From positions 2,542,001 to 2,606,000 of the forward strand of contig NZ_CP099489.1 of the NCBI RefSeq assembly GCF_023923225.1: 64,000 bases of DNA. The letters are read 5' to 3'. A program made the translations under genes and the position numbers. Shown piece by piece: positions 39,958 through 51,020 of this stretch. The notes under the pieces are model-generated. The model was given only the letters and a program-made list of their open reading frames with translations. It was not told the DNA's origin and ran no database searches. Position 1 is the stretch's first letter. Each line of letters begins with the position of its first letter. This stretch comes from Ornithinimicrobium faecis. Its GTDB lineage: Bacteria; Actinomycetota; Actinomycetes; Actinomycetales; Dermatophilaceae.

Positions 39958-40923
39958 TCAGTTGCTGGCCTGGAGGTTGGCCTCGGTCTCCCCGAGCACC
40001 TCCTGCAGGCGCTCGGTGTCATAGCCCTCAACGATCACGGCAGTGCCGCCGAACGAATCCACAACAGACTGCAGGACCTCCGGGTCGTGGTAGAGCTCAA
40101 CGATCTTCAGGTAGGTCTCGTTGTCCAGGTCACCGGGCCTGGCGGCGAAGATGTTGATGTAGGGCTGGGCGCCCTGCGACTCGGGGTCGTCTGCATAGAC
40201 GTAGTCCTCCAGGTCAAACCCGGCGTCCTTGGCGAAGTTGTTGTTGGTGATCACCCCAGCCACATCGGCATCGTGGATCAGTCCCGCCGTCTGGCTCGCC
40301 TCGACCGGTCGCACAACCACGGTGGAGGCATCCTCGTCGACGTCCTCGGGCGTGGGCGTTGTCGGCTCACCCTCAAAGGTGATCAGCCCGGCACTCTCCA
40401 GCACGAAGAGGGCTCGAGCCTGGTTGGTGGAGTCGTTCGGGATGGCGACCTGATCACCAGCACTGAACTGGTCGACCGAGTCGTGCTGCAGGGAGTACAG
40501 CGGGAGCGGCACGATCATCGTGGACCCGATGGGCTGCAGGTCGTCACCGGTGTTGACGTTGTGGTCGGCCAGATAGAGCAGGTGCTGGAAGGAGTTCAGG
40601 TCGATCTCGCCCTCGGCCAGTGCCGGGTTCGGCAGCGTGTATTCGCTGAAGTTGACGATCTCCAACTCGATGCCCTCCTCGGCTGCCTTGTCCACCAGGA
40701 CATCCCAGTAGGGCTGGCTGGCCTCGGTCGTGCCGATCTTGATGACATCGCTGTCATCGTCACCGCCGGCCAGAGCCCAACCCCCGGCGGCGAGGGCAGC
40801 CACCAGGACGAGTCCGCCGGCGATCAACGGGGTTCGGCTGCGCTTGGGCTTCGCGGGGAGGACGGGGGTGCTGGCGTTCTCAGACGGAGCGGTGTTTTCA
40901 GATGGCGTGGTGTTCTCAGACAT
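39958..40923 (-). CDS. metQ: Methionine ABC transporter substrate-binding protein (NlpA family)
   Basis: MetQ captures methionine for MetNI. The 321-residue protein has IKIGTTEASQPYWDVL, LNSFQHLLYL, TMIVPLPLYS, IPNDSTNQARALFVLE and ITNNNFAKDAG, all NlpA-family landmarks. The ATG at 40923 has AAAGG upstream. The N-terminus is odd: 30 residues of SENTTPSENTAPSEN repeats and a basic PKRSR precede one hydrophobic helix (PLIAGGLVLVAALAAGGWAL). No lipobox Cys follows. It would be tethered by an uncleaved helix rather than a lipid. It is the first gene of metQNI. Confidence 0.93.
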   Translation of the reverse strand: MSENTTPSENTAPSENASTPVLPAKPKRSRTPLIAGGLVLVAALAAGGWALAGGDDDSDVIKIGTTEASQPYWDVLVDKAAEEGIELEIVNFSEYTLPNPALAEGEIDLNSFQHLLYLADHNVNTGDDLQPIGSTMIVPLPLYSLQHDSVDQFSAGDQVAIPNDSTNQARALFVLESAGLITFEGEPTTPTPEDVDEDASTVVVRPVEASQTAGLIHDADVAGVITNNNFAKDAGFDLEDYVYADDPESQGAQPYINIFAARPGDLDNETYLKIVELYHDPEVLQSVVDSFGGTAVIVEGYDTERLQEVLGETEANLQASN

Positions 40924-41027
40924 GGGACTGCCTTTCAGGCACAGGAAATCAACGGGGCACGGCGTGGACGGCACGGCGTGAGCGGCCGACGGCAACGATG
41001 CCGGGGCCAGGGAATGCGGAGAGGTAT

Positions 41028-41055
41028 GCCGCGTGGCCGGCAAGGCCGTCGCGGC
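41028..41055 (-). terminator. Strong hairpin between the Met/Cys leader ORF and metQ (possible attenuator)
   Basis: The minus-strand RNA reads GCCGCG-A-CGGC-CTT-GCCG-GCCA-CGCGGC, a 10-bp GC-only two-part stem starting 20 bases after the leader ORF stop. No U-run follows, so it is not a classic intrinsic terminator. It could pause polymerase, act with Rho, or simply be a structural element of an attenuator. Confidence 0.5.
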
Positions 41056-41075
41056 GAGTGTTCAGTGGATGCGGC

Positions 41076-41174
41076 TCAGCAGCGACACATCATGGGGTCG
41101 GCAGACATCACGCAGCACATGTCGCGGCGTCCCTGGGGACGGACCGGGACTGGGTGCACAGCGTGGCTGCTCAT
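41076..41174 (-). CDS. Met/Cys-rich leader peptide upstream of metQNI
   Basis: A 32-codon ORF starts at ATG 41174 with GGAG four bases upstream and stops at TGA 41076-41078. It encodes MSSHAVHPVPVRPQGRRD followed by MCCVMSADPMMCRC. The last 14 residues hold four Met and four Cys, a composition very unlike neighbouring coding. It lies about 65 bases downstream of a good promoter and 150 bases before metQ. The layout resembles Cys-responsive leader ORFs of actinobacterial sulfur genes. A role in sensing charged tRNA-Met or tRNA-Cys is inference. Confidence 0.7.
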   Translation of the reverse strand: MSSHAVHPVPVRPQGRRDMCCVMSADPMMCRC

Positions 41175-41240
41175 GACTCTCCATCTCATCGCCTGGTCAA
41201 CCACTCGGAGGCTGACGCGGGGACGGGCTGACGGCCCGAC

Positions 41241-41277
41241 CTCACCTATTAGAGGTGAGTCGCGCGCGGCCTGTCAA
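41241..41277 (-). promoter_or_regulatory. metQNI promoter with a palindrome over the -10 box
   Basis: On the minus strand TTGACA (41272-41277, perfect -35) and TCTAAT (41248-41253, one mismatch to TATAAT) are 18 bases apart. A perfect inverted repeat CTCACCT-N5-AGGTGAG (41241-41259) covers the -10 box and the expected start. This is the position of a repressor operator. The regulator is not in the window. The rest of 40924-41325 holds the leader ORF and hairpin and no other gene. Confidence 0.8.
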
Positions 41278-41325
41278 ACCGACAGTGACGAAGAACCATC
41301 GGCAGACACGGGGACTCCACGCAAG

Positions 41326-42828
41326 CTAGTCAGTGATTCTTTCCGTTGACTGCGGTGCCAGCGAAGGAATCTGCGGAATCTTGAATTCTCGACGCAGGAC
41401 CCGTCGGGCCATGTGCACTCCCGCCATGCCGTGCACACCAGGGCCTGGAGGTGTGGATTGTGAGCAGAGATACACCCCGGGGGCCACGGCATACGGGTCC
41501 AGAGCCGGGCCGGGGCGAGCCACCATGTGCCACATGCTGATCAAGCCACCGGCGATGTCACCGCCCGGATAGGCCGCGTTGTGATCGGCCATGCGTGACG
41601 CGGGGGTGACCAGACAGTCCACCACCAGGTCTCGGAAGCCCGGGGCGAAGCGCTCGAGCTGGGCCTCCACTGCGGGGCGCACATCTTGCGTCGAACCGTG
41701 TGGCACGTGCGCATAGGCCCAGACCGGCCGCAGTCCGCTGTGCCCGAGACGTGAGTCGTCGTGTTGGGCAGGGTCACTGAGCAACACGACCGGACGCTCC
41801 GCGTGGCGGCCAGCCGCAACGTCTGCCTCTGCGAACCGCATCTGCGCGAGCGAACCGCCGATGTGCTGGGTCCCCGCGCGCACAACCTCCGGGTCCGCCC
41901 AGGGCACGGGACCGCTGAGGACATAGTCGAGTTTGCAGACACCGGCACCGAGGGGCAACTGACGCAGCCGCGAGCGATACGGCTCTGCCAGCAAGTCCGC
42001 GGCGACGCGGGCATGCGTGTTGAGCACGTGGACACGGGCCGGCGGCAGGTCACGCGGGCTGCGCACCGAGTGATCGGTGATCACCTCGCCGCCGTGAGCC
42101 AGCAGGTCGGCCACCAATGCCTGGGAGATCGCCCCGATCCCGCCGCGGACCAACGGCCACCCGGCCGGTGCGTGCGCCAGCGCCCCCAGATAACTGGCTG
42201 TGCCGGCAGCGGCGAGCGACGGGAGCGTCGAGATGGTGTGCGCCGCGACACCGCCGATCAGGCTGCGGGCCTCCTCGGTGCGCCAATAGCCATCGCCCCA
42301 GGAGCCAGCCATCAGGGCGGTACTCCTCCCCAGAGCGGCGCCCGCTCTCGCCATTCGGAGCGGATCGCCTCGCGGCACAGATCGCTTGTCAGACAGGGCG
42401 ATTGCGGCAACTTCGGCGGCATGTGTCGACAGCGGCCCCAGGAGACGTCGCCATCGTGGGCCGTCCACTCCCAGACGCTCGACCGTCCGCTCGAGGTCGC
42501 GATAGGCGATGCCCGCCCGTCCGCCCTCCAGCGGCTGAGCATAGGACGCCTCGGGGACGATCAACTCAACCCCGCGGGCCGCCAGGTCAAACTCCGCAAA
42601 GAAGGGCGAGGTCGGTGCTGCCGCGGGCACGGCCGCACAGACATCGCGCAGCAGCCCCTCGGTCTCGGCAACCCGGTCGGTGATCAGCGGCAGGGAGCGC
42701 ACTCCCCCACCGCTGCTCGGTTGTCCCTCCAGGACCGTCACGGACAGCCCGGCCCGAGCCAGGATCACCGCGGCCGCGAGTCCGTTGGGCCCGGACCCGA
42801 CCACGACCACGTCCCTGACTGAGCTCAC
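41326..42828 (-). CDS. FAD-dependent oxidoreductase (phytoene-desaturase-like NAD(P)/FAD family)
   Basis: The 500-residue protein starts with a dinucleotide-binding fold, VVVVGSGPNGLAAAVILARAG, split by the GxGxxG-x3-A motif, then VLEGQPSSGGGVRS. C-terminal segments PGGDIAGGLISMWHM and GVYLCSQSTPPGPGVHGMAG match the FAD-contact ends of CrtI/amine-oxidase-like enzymes. No carotenoid genes are adjacent, and the substrate is unknown. GTG 42828 gives VSSVRDVVVVG; TTG one codon earlier is possible. The 275-bp gap to aspS shows only short direct repeats such as ggacgggg-cagcca and no gene. Confidence 0.87.
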   Translation of the reverse strand: MSSVRDVVVVGSGPNGLAAAVILARAGLSVTVLEGQPSSGGGVRSLPLITDRVAETEGLLRDVCAAVPAAAPTSPFFAEFDLAARGVELIVPEASYAQPLEGGRAGIAYRDLERTVERLGVDGPRWRRLLGPLSTHAAEVAAIALSDKRSVPRGDPLRMARAGAALGRSTALMAGSWGDGYWRTEEARSLIGGVAAHTISTLPSLAAAGTASYLGALAHAPAGWPLVRGGIGAISQALVADLLAHGGEVITDHSVRSPRDLPPARVHVLNTHARVAADLLAEPYRSRLRQLPLGAGVCKLDYVLSGPVPWADPEVVRAGTQHIGGSLAQMRFAEADVAAGRHAERPVVLLSDPAQHDDSRLGHSGLRPVWAYAHVPHGSTQDVRPAVEAQLERFAPGFRDLVVDCLVTPASRMADHNAAYPGGDIAGGLISMWHMVARPGPALDPYAVAPGVYLCSQSTPPGPGVHGMAGVHMARRVLRREFKIPQIPSLAPQSTERITD

Positions 42829-43103
42829 CAACCCAGTCTTTCACCGAGCCGTCCCGAAGGGGACGGTGGACGCACACTCCAGCCATGCACGCTCCAGCCA
42901 TGGACCGCTGACGCTGTGACCCTGGGTGCAGTCCGGCGGGGAGTGCCAGGTGCACGCATCCTTCGCGCGACACGCAGGGCGAGGCGAGAAGGATGCGTGC
43001 AGTTGGACGGGGCGGTCAGAGGGGGGCTGCCAGTAAGTGGACGGGGCAGCCAATGGACGGGCAGCCAGTGGACCGGGCCGACCCGTGGCGGCCAGCTGAC
43101 GCC

Positions 43104-44930
<1,827 letters not shown>

Positions 44931-45137
44931 GTGGTCTCCTCTCGGGTGCAAGACGCCGAGGAGACTGCCCACGACGCTTGCTAGGCAGCCCGGAAGGTGT
45001 GGGCGGGGGCTAGGTCGCGGTGCCACCACACCTTTGCCGAGGGGACCTCGGCCTCTCGTCGGGACCGCCGGACGCGCGGCGCGCGGGCAAGCCGGCCCCA
45101 GGCCGTCTCGGCGGATCGTCACTCCGCCCCGCACACG
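44931..45137 (-). promoter_or_regulatory. T-box leader of aspS (tRNA-Asp sensing)
   Basis: Reading the minus strand, a -10 TAGAAT (45144-45149) starts a leader of about 207 bases. GGCGGA-GTGACGA-TCCGCC (45110-45128) shows the Asp codon GAC in its loop. Stem III is GCCGAGG-TCC-CCTCGGC (45036-45052). Then comes AAGGTGTG-GTGGCACC-GCG...CGC-C-CACACCTT, a T-box antiterminator-type fold with the invariant TGGNACCGCG (45016-45025) and arms at 45027-45034 and 44994-45001. UGGC pairs with GCCA, fitting the G73 of tRNA-Asp. Finally GTCTCCTC (44958-44965) pairs with GAGGAGAC (44934-44941), hiding the SD. No U-run exists, so control is probably translational. Confidence 0.87.
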
Positions 45138-45340
45138 GGTGACATTCTACGGTCCGCCAGCCCCTCGGCATACCCAAAAATGGGCGGGTTGGCGTGACCC
45201 GCGCCACCTGCCACCGAAACGGGTGGCGCCCGCAACCTTTGGGCTGACCAGGGCGTGTGGAGAGGTGAGCAGCAGAAATCATCGGCCGCTCACCACCACC
45301 GGATCACAGAGGGGGCCACAATGAGGGGCAGGAGGGACCG

Positions 45341-45841
45341 ATGAGCCGAGGGCAGGCGGAGCGAGACTTCGAGGAGTTCTATACCGCGGCGGCACCAAAG
45401 GTGGTCCACCTGGTGTATGCGAGCACCGGGGACATGACGGTCGCCCAGGACGCCGCCCAGGAGGCGTTTGCGCGCGCCTGGCAGCGGTGGTCGACGATCA
45501 GCACGTATGACGAGCCGCTGGCTTGGGTGCGCACGGTCGCCCGACGCATCGCGATCTCTGCGTGGCGCAAGCAGAGCGCCCAGGACCGGGCGTATGTCCG
45601 GCACGGCGCCCCCGCCACGATCGAGGGGCCCGGCGTGGACCGGGTGGCGGTGCTCGAGGCGCTGCAGACCCTCAGCGATCCGATCCGCGAGTCGGTCGCG
45701 CTGTATTACATCGCCGACCTGTCGATCGAGGCGATCGCCCAGGAGACCGGGGCTGCGGTCGGCACCATCAAGTCCCACCTGCATCGGGGCCGGCGACAGC
45801 TCGCCGCAGCCCTTGAGATCAAGGAGAACGACCATGCGTGA
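45341..45841 (+). CDS. ECF-type RNA polymerase sigma factor
   Basis: The 166-residue protein has sigma region 2 (DFEEFYTAAAPKVVHLVYA, AQDAAQEAFARAWQRW) and region 4 with a helix-turn-helix (IAQETGAAVGTIKSHLHRGR). The layout resembles the SigE-type (SigE/TIGR02983-like) ECF group of Actinobacteria. ATG 45341 has GGAGG five bases upstream. It overlaps the next gene by eight bases, the usual sigma/anti-sigma arrangement. An inverted repeat ggtgagc...gctcacc (45264-45294) lies upstream. Its signal and targets are unknown. Confidence 0.92.
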   Translation: MSRGQAERDFEEFYTAAAPKVVHLVYASTGDMTVAQDAAQEAFARAWQRWSTISTYDEPLAWVRTVARRIAISAWRKQSAQDRAYVRHGAPATIEGPGVDRVAVLEALQTLSDPIRESVALYYIADLSIEAIAQETGAAVGTIKSHLHRGRRQLAAALEIKENDHA

Positions 45842-46769
45842 GGACCAGGAGTTCCAGGACTGGGGTCCAGAGGGGGACTCGGGGTGGACCCAGGAGCAGG
45901 ACGACCGACTGCGCGCCTCGCTGGGGGCACTGCGCCACGACGTGGACGCTGCAGGGATCCCAGATGTGCGCTTCGTGATGCGACGGGCGGGCCGTCAGCG
46001 GCACCGGGCCGTGGCCGGCATCGCGGCGGGGGCCGCGGCGGTGCTCGGGCTCTCGTGGATCGGTTTTCAGTCGCTGGAGGACGGGGCCACGACAGCGCCG
46101 CCCGCCGGGACCAGCACGCCGACCACGGAGCGGGACGACGCGACGCAGGAGCCGACGGATGAGCCCACGGGGACCGACGGGGAGAGCCCCGACGCGGCCC
46201 TCGTCGCCCCCGACGACCTGGTGCTGGCCGCGTCGGGCGGGCCCGAGCTCAGTCTGTTCGTGCCGCCAACCTTGTGGGAGTCCGAGGCCTTCACCGGCGG
46301 CGCGGCGACCGAGGCTGGGATGGGTGAGTTCGAGTCGACCGCACTGTTCGACTGCGACCCTGATGATGTGACGTGGGGCGCCGAGGACGAGGGCACCTTC
46401 GGCATCATGGGCGTCTGGTCGGGTGGCTCGGCCTTCGCCAACCAGCGTGTGCGGGTGCTCGACTCACCGGATGCCGCGGCTGACTATGTCAATGACCTCG
46501 ACGCGGCCCTCGCCACCTGCGAGGCGCCTGCTGAGGCGGACAACATCGTGCTGGACGTGCAGCCGTTGGAGCTCTCGGGTGCCTTCCGGATCACCACCAC
46601 CTTCAAGGACGGGACAGACCCGATGACGGACTTCTACTACGTCGTCCAGCACGACGGCACGCCGGCGGCAGTCTCGACGTTCCGGCTGATCGACTGGTCC
46701 AGCGAGGCGACCGACGCTGAGGCCGTCTCGGAGTTTGAGCGGCTGGCTGACCTCGTGACCGGCAACTAG
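45834..46769 (+). CDS. Membrane anti-sigma-like protein paired with the ECF sigma factor
   Basis: The 311-residue protein has a 70-residue cytosolic N-terminus (DDRLRASLGALRHDV), a membrane helix (AVAGIAAGAAAVLGLSWIGF) and a Thr/Glu-rich stalk. An extracytoplasmic domain with two or three Cys follows (FDCDPDD, LATCEAP). No HxxxCxxC zinc anti-sigma motif is present. ATG 45834 with AAGGAG overlaps the sigma stop. Position and topology suggest it holds the sigma factor at the membrane; the family itself is not recognised. Confidence 0.7.
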   Translation: MREDQEFQDWGPEGDSGWTQEQDDRLRASLGALRHDVDAAGIPDVRFVMRRAGRQRHRAVAGIAAGAAAVLGLSWIGFQSLEDGATTAPPAGTSTPTTERDDATQEPTDEPTGTDGESPDAALVAPDDLVLAASGGPELSLFVPPTLWESEAFTGGAATEAGMGEFESTALFDCDPDDVTWGAEDEGTFGIMGVWSGGSAFANQRVRVLDSPDAAADYVNDLDAALATCEAPAEADNIVLDVQPLELSGAFRITTTFKDGTDPMTDFYYVVQHDGTPAAVSTFRLIDWSSEATDAEAVSEFERLADLVTGN

Positions 46770-46782
46770 TCGCAGGACAGCG

Positions 46783-46818
46783 CACCGCGCACGGGGACTT
46801 CAGGGTCCGTGCGCGGTG
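46783..46818. terminator. Bidirectional hairpin terminator overlapping a CDS end
   Basis: caccgcgcacgg and ccgtgcgcggtg form a perfect 12-bp inverted repeat with a 12-base loop between two convergent genes. It lies partly inside the last codons of the minus-strand lipoprotein gene (stop 46800-46802). There is no U-run on either side. A flanking gacag/ctgtc pair extends it to about 46777-46825. Confidence 0.7.
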
Positions 46819-47588
46819 TCTGCTGTCGCCATCTGCCCCTCCTCGAGCACGACCGCATCCCGCAGGTCAGCCGACAGGTCAGCTGGCAGGCCGGCTTTCA
46901 GGTCACGGAGGAACGCATCGTGCCCGCCACCAGCTGCGATGGCCTCGGGCGTGGCGACCACCCGCACCGCGTTGTGTTGGAAGTCCGAGCCGAGGCCGAT
47001 GATCTCGTGGTCCTCCATCCTCGGACCCAACAGGTCCATCACGCGTTGCAGGTCGGTCGCCGAGTGGGCGACGGTCGTGAAATGCACCATGTGCACCTGG
47101 TCGTCGGGCACGCGCTCCCGGACCGAGTCGACCTCCGGCGCATCCAGGTGGTCCTCGGCCACCTGGATGGTGAAGTGCCAGGAGTTCTCCCCCGTCCACC
47201 CCACCCCGGCGAAGACGTCCGGGTGGTCGTAGACGTGCTTGGTGGCCTCCTGCGCGAAAGTCTCCCTGACCTTGTTGAGCGGGCTCCTCGACCCGGTGAG
47301 CGTCGAGCTCGCCGTGTCAGTTCCTGGTGTCGGCGGTGCAGCCTCGGACGCGGTCTCGGGTGCAGGAGCGGACGGCCCCGCGGTGCTCCTCATCGGAGTG
47401 TCCCGTGACGTCGGGGCCGCATCAGAGTGTCCTGTCGCTGCTGGCTGGTCGCTGCCAGGCTCCGCACCGCACCCTCCCAGGCCCACGAGCAGGGCGGCAG
47501 CGGTCACCGCCACCGTGCCCCGAAGAATCCTGCGCAGCAGATTCCCGCGCGGAAGAATCCCGCGCGACGAAGGCCTCACGAAAGCCAT
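46800..47588 (-). CDS. Predicted lipoprotein of unknown function
   Basis: The 262-residue product has a lipoprotein signal peptide with lipobox LLVGLGGC (Cys about residue 40). A Pro/Thr/Ala-rich stalk reaches about residue 105, and a soluble domain follows (SWHFTIQVAEDHLDAPEV, VHMVHFTTVAHS, IIGLGSDFQHNAVRVVA). I do not recognise the domain. ATG 47588 has AGGAG upstream. The n-region repeats RGILPRGNLLRRILRG from duplicated DNA. The gene is transcribed away from the NUDIX gene, which ends 12 bases before... its start lies just downstream of it on the same strand, so they may share a transcript. Confidence 0.75.
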   Translation of the reverse strand: MAFVRPSSRGILPRGNLLRRILRGTVAVTAAALLVGLGGCGAEPGSDQPAATGHSDAAPTSRDTPMRSTAGPSAPAPETASEAAPPTPGTDTASSTLTGSRSPLNKVRETFAQEATKHVYDHPDVFAGVGWTGENSWHFTIQVAEDHLDAPEVDSVRERVPDDQVHMVHFTTVAHSATDLQRVMDLLGPRMEDHEIIGLGSDFQHNAVRVVATPEAIAAGGGHDAFLRDLKAGLPADLSADLRDAVVLEEGQMATADTAHGP

Positions 47589-47600
47589 CGGACGCTCCTG

Positions 47601-48220
47601 TCAGCCGTGGACATCCTCCACCCGGCGGGCGGACAGGGCTAGGACGCCCAGGATCATCGGAGCGTTCCGCACCTGCCCGGCCAGCGCCGCCTGGACGGCC
47701 ACGGACAGGGGAACCCAGCCCGTCGGCATACCGGCTTCTTCGTGCTCTCGCTCAAACCGGTCGCCCTCGGCGACATCGGACAGGTCGGTGGCCACGAAGA
47801 TGGTGATCACCTCGTCGAGACCACCGGGAGAGGTGGTGATCGAGATGAGCTGCTCCCAGGTGTCGGCCTGCAGGTCGGTCTCCTCGGCCAGCTCTCGGCG
47901 GGCCGCCTCGACCGGGTCCTCCCCCGGCACGTCGAGCAGTCCGGCGGGCAGCTCCCAGTCCTGGGCGCCGACCGGGTGGCGATACTGCCGGATCAGCAGG
48001 ACCTCCGGCTCGCCGCGGTCCTCGCGCAGGGCGATGACGGCGACGGCACCGGGGTGCGCGACATACTCACGGACGACGGTCCCGGCGTCACCGAGGTCGA
48101 TCGTGTCGCTGCGCACGTCCCACACGCGGCCGGCGAAGGCCACCTCGGACGCCGAGACAGGTCGACGCTCCAGGACGTCGACGACGTCGGTCAGGGCGAG
48201 CTGCGGCGCGTCGAGCGACA

Positions 48221-48221
<1 letters not shown>
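47601..48221 (-). CDS. NUDIX hydrolase (ADP-ribose pyrophosphatase type)
   Basis: The 206-residue protein carries the Nudix box GLLDVPGEDPVEAARRELAEE (G-x5-E-x7-REUxEExGU) preceded by RQYRHPVGAQDWELPAG, typical of ADP-ribose pyrophosphatases. In Mycobacterium tuberculosis the homologous position after pyrG (Rv1700) is an ADPRase. The substrate here is inferred from that context. Its start overlaps the pyrG stop by one base. Confidence 0.9.
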
Positions 48222-49909
<1,688 letters not shown>

Positions 49910-51016
49910 TCAGTCTACGTCACGTGACTCGGTGGTTGACAAGGCACGCCGGTATGCCGTGAGCGCGGCTTGGGCGGCATCCTCGGCTGTGGGGAGCTCG
50001 GCCGCCCTGACCAGTGCTTTTGCCCGGAGGTCCTCGCGCAGCACCTCGTCCTGGAGCAGCGCGGTCAGCGCCGCGCCCAGCGCCTCGGCGTCGTCGCCGG
50101 GCACGAGCAGACCGGCCCCGTCCAGCACCTGCTCGGTGCCGCCCACATCAGTCGCCACGACCGGTGCCCCGACACTGAGCGCCTCCTGCAGCCAGACCGG
50201 CTGACCCTCCCAGCGTGCCGCGGAGATCACCACGTCGGCCGTGGCCAGCAGGTCGGGGACGTCGCTGCGGTGCCCGAGCAGACGCACCGGCAGATCGGCC
50301 CGGTCAATGCGGCGCTGGAGTGCCTCTGCCTGCGGGCCCTCCCCGGCGATCACCACGAGCGCGTCCTCAGCGGTGGTGCCGGCCGCCACCAGGGCGTCCA
50401 GCAGCCGGTCAAAGCCCTTCTGCGGGGCCAGCCGCCCGACGGCGACAGCCAGCGGTGTGTCGTCCTGCAGCCCGAGCTCGCGCCGCACCTCAGCACGGTC
50501 CCTGGCCGGCTCGGCCGTCGCGGCCGGCACGACGGCCACGCCGACGTCCCGGGCGCCGCGCTCACGGGCCATCTCGCACAGGTCCTGCGAGACACCGAGG
50601 ATCAGATCTGCTCCTCGGCAGACGACGCGGTCCAGGTTCCAGTGGACGACCGCAGCCAGGCGCCCCTCGGGTGCCGCGTTGTGCGTGGTGACCACCAGCG
50701 GGGGCCGGTCACCGGTGCGCGCCAGGACCGACAGGGCACCCGCCCGCACCCCGTGGGCGTGCACGACATCGACGTCGGCCATCGCCTCACGCAGCGCCGC
50801 CACCGTGCGGCGGTCCCGCTGGGGGCGCGGTTTGGAGTCGATCTCAAGCGGGATGTGCTGCGCCCCGGCCTCGCTCAGGCCGAAGCGCGCGGCGACGACG
50901 GGCGGGCACGCCACCACGACGGTGTGGCCCAACTCGACGAGGCTGCGGGACAGCTGCTCAACGTGCCGGCCCACTCCCCCAGCGACGACACCGGTCACCA
51001 TCAGGATCCTGCTCAC
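49910..51016 (-). CDS. GT4-family glycosyltransferase
   Basis: The 368-residue GT-B enzyme has the N-terminal glycine loop VAGGVGRHVEQL, VVHAHGVRAG, and the C-terminal nucleotide-sugar site AVGRLAPQKGFDRLLDAL, GEGPQ and EGQPVWLQEALSVGAPVVATD (the usual E-G-x-x-x-x-x-x-E motif). GTG 51016 begins VSRILMVTG, four bases after the murJ stop. Donor and acceptor are unknown; the neighbours suggest a cell-envelope glycan. Confidence 0.9.
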   Translation of the reverse strand: MSRILMVTGVVAGGVGRHVEQLSRSLVELGHTVVVACPPVVAARFGLSEAGAQHIPLEIDSKPRPQRDRRTVAALREAMADVDVVHAHGVRAGALSVLARTGDRPPLVVTTHNAAPEGRLAAVVHWNLDRVVCRGADLILGVSQDLCEMARERGARDVGVAVVPAATAEPARDRAEVRRELGLQDDTPLAVAVGRLAPQKGFDRLLDALVAAGTTAEDALVVIAGEGPQAEALQRRIDRADLPVRLLGHRSDVPDLLATADVVISAARWEGQPVWLQEALSVGAPVVATDVGGTEQVLDGAGLLVPGDDAEALGAALTALLQDEVLREDLRAKALVRAAELPTAEDAAQAALTAYRRALSTTESRDVD

Positions 51017-51020
51017 CCCG

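Noticed and set aside
40924..41325. SAM riboswitch ahead of metQNI
   Set aside because: None of the SAM-I or SAM-IV core sequences could be found in the leader; the leader ORF, hairpin and operator account for most of it.
42829..43103. Small gene or tRNA between the FAD oxidoreductase and aspS
   Set aside because: Only short direct repeats were seen; no SD-start pair with coding-like codons and no cloverleaf was found.
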